Origin: Blastocatellia bacterium
Lineage (GTDB): Bacteria; Acidobacteriota; Blastocatellia; Chloracidobacteriales; JADJPF01
Reading direction: 5' to 3'
Length of the DNA stretch: 9,693 nt
Assembly (NCBI GenBank): GCA_023265235.1
Contig: JAHFUF010000133.1
Coordinates: 1-9,693 of the forward strand
This document shows, piece after piece, positions 4,332-9,693 of this stretch. How positions within the stretch are numbered: position 1 is the stretch's first letter; each line of letters starts with the position of its first letter. A model generated the notes under the pieces. That model did no database searches, had not been told where the DNA came from, and was given only the letters and a program-made list of their open reading frames with translations. The position numbers and the translations under genes were made by a program.

Positions 4332-7331
4332 TTAGAAGTTAAAGCGGAAACCAAATTGAAATTGGCGTGGTGAAAAAGCATTAGTGAAACGTTCTTTAGG
4401 TGCAATAAAGCGACCACCCTCTTGCTTAGGTAGATTGAAACTACCATCAGCACTTGGTGGGAAGATACGGTTAATTTCGCTGATATTTACACGGTTAAAG
4501 AGGTTAAACACTTCGCCTACTAATTGAACTTTGAAACGCTCTTTAAATACTAAATTACGAGTTAGTCTTAAGTCCACATTAGCAAATCCTGGGCTGACAC
4601 CAGCATTACGAGCAATTGAATTAGGACGATCTCCGGGAGGTTGATCACCATCAAGGTTTAAGTCTTGGCCAGCAAGTAGATTATATGGACGACCAGCATT
4701 TAAGGTCATAATAGTAGAGAGTTGTAGATTTTTGGTAAGAGGATTCTTAATAAAACCAAAGTCTACTGTTCCAGAGGCTACAAAGCGACTACGTACATCT
4801 TGGAGTGACAAACCACGTTCTTGACGAGCATTAAGTGAATTGTTTACTTCGCTTAAGTCAGAACGAATATCAATAAAGTTATCAATAGATTTAGAGAAAG
4901 TGTAGTTAGCAAAAACAGAAAAATTGTTAGCAAGTCTTCTATTAACTGACAATGTAAAACCATGGAAATAGCTATCAAATGATGATGAGAATTCAAAAAG
5001 AGTCCCATTAGTTGGGTCAACACGTCCTAGAAGAGCACTGTTTATAGGATTAGCTACTGGACGTACAATAGGATTAATATCTCTTTGAGAGAGAAGTTTT
5101 ATTCCTCTTACATAATTGTAACCAACAGAAACCACTGTGTTGTTTCCAAGGATATAATCAAACCCTAGGCTAGCTTGTTGAGTGTAACTATTTGGTACAT
5201 CCTTAGCATAAGCAAATCTTTGGCTAAGTTGTGGGGTAAAAGTCACACCAGGAGGGATGTTTACTGATTCTGGGAAACTTTTAGCTGGTAGAGTAAAAGG
5301 AATAATAGAGAATGGGAAAGGGACAACTAATTGTCTAAGTTGGTTTGTTACACTACGACCAACTACAAATGAAATTCCTGTTATTGATGCAGCAAAAAAC
5401 ACTCCATAAGAAGCACGAATGCTTAATTTAGGTAATTTTTCTGGACGATAAGCAATAGCAATTCTAGGAGCAACATTGCCACTATTTTCTGGTACAAAAC
5501 GAGTAGTGTTACGGTCATAACGAGCACCTAATTTTAAGGTTAAATTAGGTTTAAGTTTGAAATCGTTTTGTGCAAAGAAGCTAAGTTGAGTAGTGTCAAC
5601 TCCAATACGTGGTTCACCAAACCCTTGAATATAAGCTGTTGGTAAAGAAAGTTGGGTTAGAGGTAATACTGGAAAACCAGGAACAAGTACTGGTAATTGA
5701 GCAGAAGCAATTTGTAAGAAAGCTTGTTGTGCTGGAGTACGAGAACCAGGGTCAAATGCTTGTAGACCGTTAAAAACAGGTAGTCCAGGAATACCTGTTA
5801 AAGCAGAAAAGTCTATTGGGTTAAATAACCCAAAACCACCGCCAAACACAGGTACAGAGGTTTTAAGATTTGGGGTATTGGTGTAGTTAATATCAAAACC
5901 AAATTTACCAGTGTAAATTCCTTTGGTAATTGTTGTGGTGTTGACAAATTGATAAACCCGTAGGTCACGAGGTTGAGGAGAGAAAGTGCTACGACCAGCT
6001 TGGACGAGTCCTTCTGGTGCAACTATACGCACTTGAGGGCCTTGATTAAAAGGATCAACTGCTTGGTTACGTTTGGTATAGATAAAACGAGTTTCATTTA
6101 CCAAACCTAATTTAGTACCAACATAAGTGTTACTAGCAGCAATAGTGTTATCATCTAAACGTTGAAGGCTAGCAGCACTCTCAGTTAGTAATGCTCCAAA
6201 TGGTTCAAAAGAACCACTATAGTTACCACCAAAATTGTAACGTACCCAAAGATTATCACGATCGTTTACTCTTACATCTGAGCGAGCTAATACTGTAGTG
6301 TTACCGATAGAAAAAGGTACTGGCCCGTTACGATCACTAGAAAACCCGTTTCTATTAAGTGCTTTAATAGAAGCATCTGAAACAGTAACAAAGTTATTTT
6401 GAGCAATACTTAATCTTTCAAAAGACAAGAAATAAAAAGCTTTGTCTTTCTTAATTGCGCCACTTAAAAAAGAGCCAAACTGGTATTGTTTGTATTCTGG
6501 TTCAAAAGGTGAAAATACGTCTCTAGCACTAATGCCATCATTACGAATTAACCCAAATATATTACCATGAATATCATTACCACCGCCTTTAGTTACAATA
6601 TTTACTACTCCACCTAAAGCACGACCAAATTCTGCGGAGTAGCTGTCAGAGACTACTTGGAATTCTTGGATTGCGTCTTGACTAAAAGTAGAACGCACTG
6701 ATCCTGTACCAAGGTCATTATTGTCTAAACCATCAATGGTAATATTATTAACACGACCATTTTGACCATTAAAAGAGAGTCCTGAGGTAGCAGCAGCACC
6801 TTGTGCTGGTACACGGTCAGCAGTTACACGGGGAGAAGTTAAAGAAAAATCCAAAAAGCTACGCTTGTTAATAGGCAAACTTTGAATACGTTGAGTATCA
6901 ATATTAGTGCTATTTTCTGTCTTAGCTTCTTCGATTACTGTATTTGTAGTTACTTCTATGATATCTGAAGTGCTACCGATTGTCATACTAAAATCTAGTT
7001 TTAGATTTGTTCCTAAAGTTAATTCTAGCTTTGAACTTTGGGTAGTAAACCCATCAGCTGCAGCAGTTATTTCATATGTTCCTGGGGATAGTTGTGTAAG
7101 TAAATAGCTGCCGTCTTCACTAGTAGTAACTTCACGAAGTAAATTAGTTTCAACGTTTCTAGCTTTTACTGTTACTCCAGCAATAACACCACCTTGCTCA
7201 TCCATTACATTGCCAGCAAGGCTAGAGCTAGTTGCACCACCTTGGGCCATTACCAGCATGTGGAAGCCAAAACCCAAGGTAACTAACAGCAAAGTAAGAC
7301 TAGAAAGTAGTACTCGCATTGCTTGATACAT
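4332..7331 (-). CDS. TonB-dependent receptor, Oar-like, with carboxypeptidase regulatory-like domain
   Basis: The complete protein has 999 residues and is an outer-membrane receptor. The signal peptide is at about 1-30 (hydrophobic core SSLTLLLVTLGFGF, likely cut after VMAQ or close by). The carboxypeptidase-regulatory-like beta-sandwich runs from about 37 to 118 (LAGNVMDEQGGVIAGVTVKA, then SEDGSYLLTQLSPGTYEITA). The plug covers about 125-260 with LSFNGQNGRVNNITIDGLDNND (185-206), IQEFQVVSDSYSAEFGRALGG (221-241) and VNIVTKGGGNDIHG (243-256). The rest is a beta-barrel that ends FQFGFRFNF with the terminal Phe expected by the BAM insertion machinery. Near the end it has a DLNLDGDQPPGDRP segment, common in Oar-like receptors. 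No clear TonB box was seen. The start has a perfect AGGAGG five bases upstream. A paralogue lies directly upstream. The transported ligand is unknown. Confidence 0.93.
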   Translation of the reverse strand: MYQAMRVLLSSLTLLLVTLGFGFHMLVMAQGGATSSSLAGNVMDEQGGVIAGVTVKARNVETNLLREVTTSEDGSYLLTQLSPGTYEITAAADGFTTQSSKLELTLGTNLKLDFSMTIGSTSDIIEVTTNTVIEEAKTENSTNIDTQRIQSLPINKRSFLDFSLTSPRVTADRVPAQGAAATSGLSFNGQNGRVNNITIDGLDNNDLGTGSVRSTFSQDAIQEFQVVSDSYSAEFGRALGGVVNIVTKGGGNDIHGNIFGLIRNDGISARDVFSPFEPEYKQYQFGSFLSGAIKKDKAFYFLSFERLSIAQNNFVTVSDASIKALNRNGFSSDRNGPVPFSIGNTTVLARSDVRVNDRDNLWVRYNFGGNYSGSFEPFGALLTESAASLQRLDDNTIAASNTYVGTKLGLVNETRFIYTKRNQAVDPFNQGPQVRIVAPEGLVQAGRSTFSPQPRDLRVYQFVNTTTITKGIYTGKFGFDINYTNTPNLKTSVPVFGGGFGLFNPIDFSALTGIPGLPVFNGLQAFDPGSRTPAQQAFLQIASAQLPVLVPGFPVLPLTQLSLPTAYIQGFGEPRIGVDTTQLSFFAQNDFKLKPNLTLKLGARYDRNTTRFVPENSGNVAPRIAIAYRPEKLPKLSIRASYGVFFAASITGISFVVGRSVTNQLRQLVVPFPFSIIPFTLPAKSFPESVNIPPGVTFTPQLSQRFAYAKDVPNSYTQQASLGFDYILGNNTVVSVGYNYVRGIKLLSQRDINPIVRPVANPINSALLGRVDPTNGTLFEFSSSFDSYFHGFTLSVNRRLANNFSVFANYTFSKSIDNFIDIRSDLSEVNNSLNARQERGLSLQDVRSRFVASGTVDFGFIKNPLTKNLQLSTIMTLNAGRPYNLLAGQDLNLDGDQPPGDRPNSIARNAGVSPGFANVDLRLTRNLVFKERFKVQLVGEVFNLFNRVNISEINRIFPPSADGSFNLPKQEGGRFIAPKERFTNAFSPRQFQFGFRFNF

Positions 7332-7336
7332 TATTT

Positions 7337-7342
7337 CCTCCT
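7337..7342 (-). promoter_or_regulatory. Ribosome binding site of the complete receptor gene
   Basis: The minus strand reads AGGAGG, then five bases, then the ATG at 7331. It is the strongest Shine-Dalgarno in the window and favours this ATG over the in-frame one four codons later. Confidence 0.85.
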
Positions 7343-7656
7343 AAAAATAAAATAGGGCTAAACAAACTTAACAAAATATGGCTAAGGGCTTATTTTTTAT
7401 AATTTTATAAAAGAACAGAAATTTTATTAAAATACAATTCACCTGGTTTTTAATACGTAGCTTTTCGACTGTTTTGTTAGTTACTATAATTGAATAGTTG
7501 AATTATTGTAAAGAAAGTCAAGTTATAGAGATTATAGAAAAAATGTGTAAATAAGAAAATCTATATCTGTTAGTTTTTTCTTTGGTTAGTATATTGCTAA
7601 CGGTAAAGTGGTTCAACCAATTTTTGTTTTTAAAATACTTAAAACCTTGTTAGTTA

Positions 7657-7694
7657 TTTGGAGAGAACAACTATTAAAAGTTATTCTCTCCAAA
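7657..7694 (-). repeat. Hairpin downstream of the upstream receptor gene
   Basis: TTTGGAGAGAA (7657-7667) pairs with TTCTCTCCAAA (7684-7694). After one C-A mismatch, AACT (7669-7672) pairs with AGTT (7679-7682) around a six-base loop, 15 pairs in all. It begins about 32 bases after the stop codon of the upstream receptor gene. No T run follows on either strand, so it is more likely an mRNA-stabilising or rho-associated end structure than a standard intrinsic terminator. Confidence 0.5.
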
Positions 7695-7726
7695 ACTTTC
7701 TAAACCAAAACTCTCCAAAATAAATT

Positions 7727-9693
7727 TTAGAAGCTAAAACGAAACCCTAGTTGGATTTGACGAGGAGAAAAAGCGGAAACAAACTGTTGTGGAGTTGCAG
7801 TAAAACGACCACCATCTTTAGGAGGTAATAGGAAATTACCTTGAGCATCAGGTGGGAAGATTCGTGATACATCATTAATATTAACACGATTAAACAGGTT
7901 GAAAATTTCCACAAAGCCTTGAAACTTATATTTTTCTTTATAAGGAATTGTACGAGTTAAACGTAGGTCAATATTGGCAAATCCTGGAGTCAGTCCAGCA
8001 TTACGTGCAATAGGAGTGTTACCAATTAAAGGACGATCTCCTACAGGGTTATCATTATTGCGATTTAGGTCAACGCCAGCTAACAAATTATAAGGTCTAC
8101 CAGAGTTGAGGTTAATAATTGTAGAGAGTTGGTAGCCAGTAAATAATGGGTTTTTTCCATAACCAACATCAACCACTCCTGATAAAACAAAACGACTGCG
8201 GACATCTTGAAGCGAGAGTCCTCTTTCTTGACGTGGGTTAAGCGGGTCTACAGTTTCTTGTAAATCCGTTCGTACATCAATAAAGTTATCAATACCCTTG
8301 GAAAAAGTATAACTAGCTAGGACTCCAAAACGGCGAGTAAAACGACGATTAATCGATATAGTTAGGGAGTGGAAATAGCTATCAAAAGCCGACTCAAACT
8401 CAAATAAGTCTCCTTTAGTATTATCAACACGTCCTGTTAGCGCATTTATTGTTGGATTGCCAGAAGTTGGATTTACTATTGGATTGATATTTCGTACAGA
8501 AAAAAGCTTAATACCTCTAACATATTGATAGCCAGCAGAAATAGCTGTATTTTGCCCAAGTAAATAATCTACTCCAACACTTGCTTGCTCTGTATAGCTA
8601 TTACGTAAATCATTTTGGTATTTGAATGATAGTGAAAGTTGTGGTAGTGCAGGTAGACCAGCAGGAACAGTATTAGAGTCTGGGAAATTTCTACTAGGAC
8701 GGATAAAAGGCAAAATAGAGAGTGGAAAAAAATTGCTTGGTATTGATAAAGCTGGAGGATTTGTACCTGTGGTAGTTTGTACGGCAAATGCTGCACCAGA
8801 AACTTGAACACTAGCAAAGAATACTCCATAAGAAGCGCGAATATTCATTCTAGGTAAAGCAGTAGGACGATAGCTAAAGCCGATTCTTGGGCTAACATTA
8901 CCACTATTATTAGGTTGGAATCTAACACGAACTAAATCATATCTTAAGCCTGCTTTTATTAGTAAGTTGGGGCGTAGCTTAACTTCATCTTGTACAAAGA
9001 ATGAAAAAAGTTTTTGAGGGGCTTCTAAAGACGTATCACCAAACCCTTGTAAGTAAGCACCAGGTAAGGGTAGATCAGCTAGCGGTAGAACAGGGAACCC
9101 TGGTACTAGCTGTGGTAACTGTACTGCTGCAACGGCTAGAAAAGCCTTTTGTGCTGGAGAACGTCGGCTAGGATCAAACGCCTCAATTCCAGTAAAGGTA
9201 GGCAGTCCAGGGATACCTAAAGCCACAGAAAAGTTTATTGGGACAAAAAATGCTAGTCCACCTGGAAAGATTGGTACATTGGTTTTCTTGTCTGGCAAGG
9301 CAGCAAACATATAATCTATGCCAAATTTTATTGTTTGACGACCACGAGTTAAAGTAGTGTTATTAACTATTTGGTAATTACGTTGTTGTCTAGCTTGGGG
9401 TAAAAAAGTACTACGTCCAAGTGTAACTTGTCCTTCAGGAGCAATTATTCTAACCTGTGGGCCAGAATCAACTGAAAGTATTTCTTGGTTTCGTCGTCCA
9501 TATAAAAAACGTGTTTCATTAACTAAATTTAGTGATGTATTTAGATAAGTGTTAGTAACTGCTATTGAATTGTCGTCTAGTCTTTGAGCACCACTATTTG
9601 ATTGAGCTACTAAGCCACCAAAAGGTTCTAATGCACTATTTGTACTACCACCAAAATTATACCTTATATAAAGATTATCTTTAGAATTTACTT
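7727..9693 (-). CDS. TonB-dependent receptor, paralogue of the adjacent one (5' end cut by window edge)
   Basis: The frame is open from the right edge to the TAA at 7727-7729 and gives 654 residues. The methionine at 9310 is internal, since the codons upstream of it continue the alignment with the neighbour: RYNFGG, RLDDN, VNETRF, GPQVRI.APEG and GRSTF are all shared. The visible part begins about where residue 355 of the other receptor would be. The signal peptide, carboxypeptidase-like domain and plug would therefore lie outside the window. Shared barrel segments include RASYGVFFA, QASVGVDYLLG against QASLGFDYILG, RQERGLSLQDVRSRFV, GRPYNLLAG, a DLNRNNDNPVGDRP segment and the end PRQIQLGFRFSF with terminal Phe. 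By eye the last 200 residues are well over half identical. The ligand is unknown. Probably a tandem duplicate that has since diverged. Confidence 0.92.
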   Translation of the reverse strand, partial: VNSKDNLYIRYNFGGSTNSALEPFGGLVAQSNSGAQRLDDNSIAVTNTYLNTSLNLVNETRFLYGRRNQEILSVDSGPQVRIIAPEGQVTLGRSTFLPQARQQRNYQIVNNTTLTRGRQTIKFGIDYMFAALPDKKTNVPIFPGGLAFFVPINFSVALGIPGLPTFTGIEAFDPSRRSPAQKAFLAVAAVQLPQLVPGFPVLPLADLPLPGAYLQGFGDTSLEAPQKLFSFFVQDEVKLRPNLLIKAGLRYDLVRVRFQPNNSGNVSPRIGFSYRPTALPRMNIRASYGVFFASVQVSGAAFAVQTTTGTNPPALSIPSNFFPLSILPFIRPSRNFPDSNTVPAGLPALPQLSLSFKYQNDLRNSYTEQASVGVDYLLGQNTAISAGYQYVRGIKLFSVRNINPIVNPTSGNPTINALTGRVDNTKGDLFEFESAFDSYFHSLTISINRRFTRRFGVLASYTFSKGIDNFIDVRTDLQETVDPLNPRQERGLSLQDVRSRFVLSGVVDVGYGKNPLFTGYQLSTIINLNSGRPYNLLAGVDLNRNNDNPVGDRPLIGNTPIARNAGLTPGFANIDLRLTRTIPYKEKYKFQGFVEIFNLFNRVNINDVSRIFPPDAQGNFLLPPKDGGRFTATPQQFVSAFSPRQIQLGFRFSF

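Larger units (their letters stand above)
7332..7726. other. Spacer between the two receptor genes, 395 bases
   Basis: Non-coding and very AT-rich, with many stop codons in all frames and no RNA gene seen. Near its right end is a hairpin that follows the upstream receptor gene. TTGTTAGTTA occurs twice (7474-7483 and 7647-7656), with a near copy, CTGTTAGTTT, at 7568. CTCTCCAAAA occurs at 7686-7695 and 7711-7720. Several -10-like hexamers exist on the minus strand (for example TATAAA at 7404-7409 and TATAGT at 7483-7488), but none has a good -35 at the right distance, so I do not assign a promoter. The length allows the downstream receptor gene its own promoter. Confidence 0.55.

Noticed and set aside
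5813..7107. Short frames inside the complete receptor gene (5813-6022 minus, 6907-7107 plus)
   Set aside because: Out-of-frame readings of a continuous 999-residue protein with normal domain order.
7609..7630. Plus-strand terminator at TGGTTCAACCA followed by T-rich DNA
   Set aside because: With a realistic loop only three base pairs remain, and no plus-strand gene ends there.
8569..8829. Short frames on both strands inside the second receptor gene
   Set aside because: They overlap a barrel region that aligns with the paralogue in the true frame.
9308..9310. Methionine at 9310 as the start of the second receptor
   Set aside because: Codons upstream remain open and align with the other receptor up to the window edge, so this is an internal Met and the gene is truncated by the window.

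Overview
This is a low-GC (AT-rich, my visual estimate) window from a Gram-negative bacterium. Two large outer-membrane TonB-dependent receptors carry the carboxypeptidase-regulatory-like N-terminal domain and Oar-like barrel common in Acidobacteriota. Together with a type I-like MurB this suggests a low-GC acidobacterium, but the phylum is an inference and other diderm phyla are possible.

Left part (1-1874, minus strand): a two-gene unit. The first gene encodes a membrane protein of the TIGR04222 type whose last 36 residues are almost only Gly, Ser and Cys, with six cysteines. It is followed after 47 non-coding bases by a DUF692/MNIO (multinuclear non-heme iron oxidase) gene that runs off the left edge within a few residues of its expected end. 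MNIO enzymes modify peptides, often at cysteine, so the membrane protein's Cys/Gly tail is the obvious candidate substrate. This is the most interesting item in the window.

Divergent intergenic region (1875-2220): AT-rich, with three successive inverted repeats, a good extended -10 promoter for the rightward genes and a weaker candidate promoter for the leftward unit.

Middle (2221-4282, plus strand): dusB (tRNA dihydrouridine synthase) and murB (UDP-N-acetylenolpyruvoylglucosamine reductase), overlapping by 8 bases and so probably co-transcribed and translationally coupled. A perfect 13-bp hairpin flanked by A and T runs (4281-4310) ends this unit and probably also the convergent receptor gene.

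Right part (4332-9693, minus strand): a complete 999-residue TonB-dependent receptor, a 395-base non-coding spacer, and a second, paralogous receptor cut by the right edge (C-terminal 654 residues present). The two look like a tandem duplication. The second gene lies upstream in the direction of transcription. No RNA genes, CRISPR arrays or intact mobile elements were seen.
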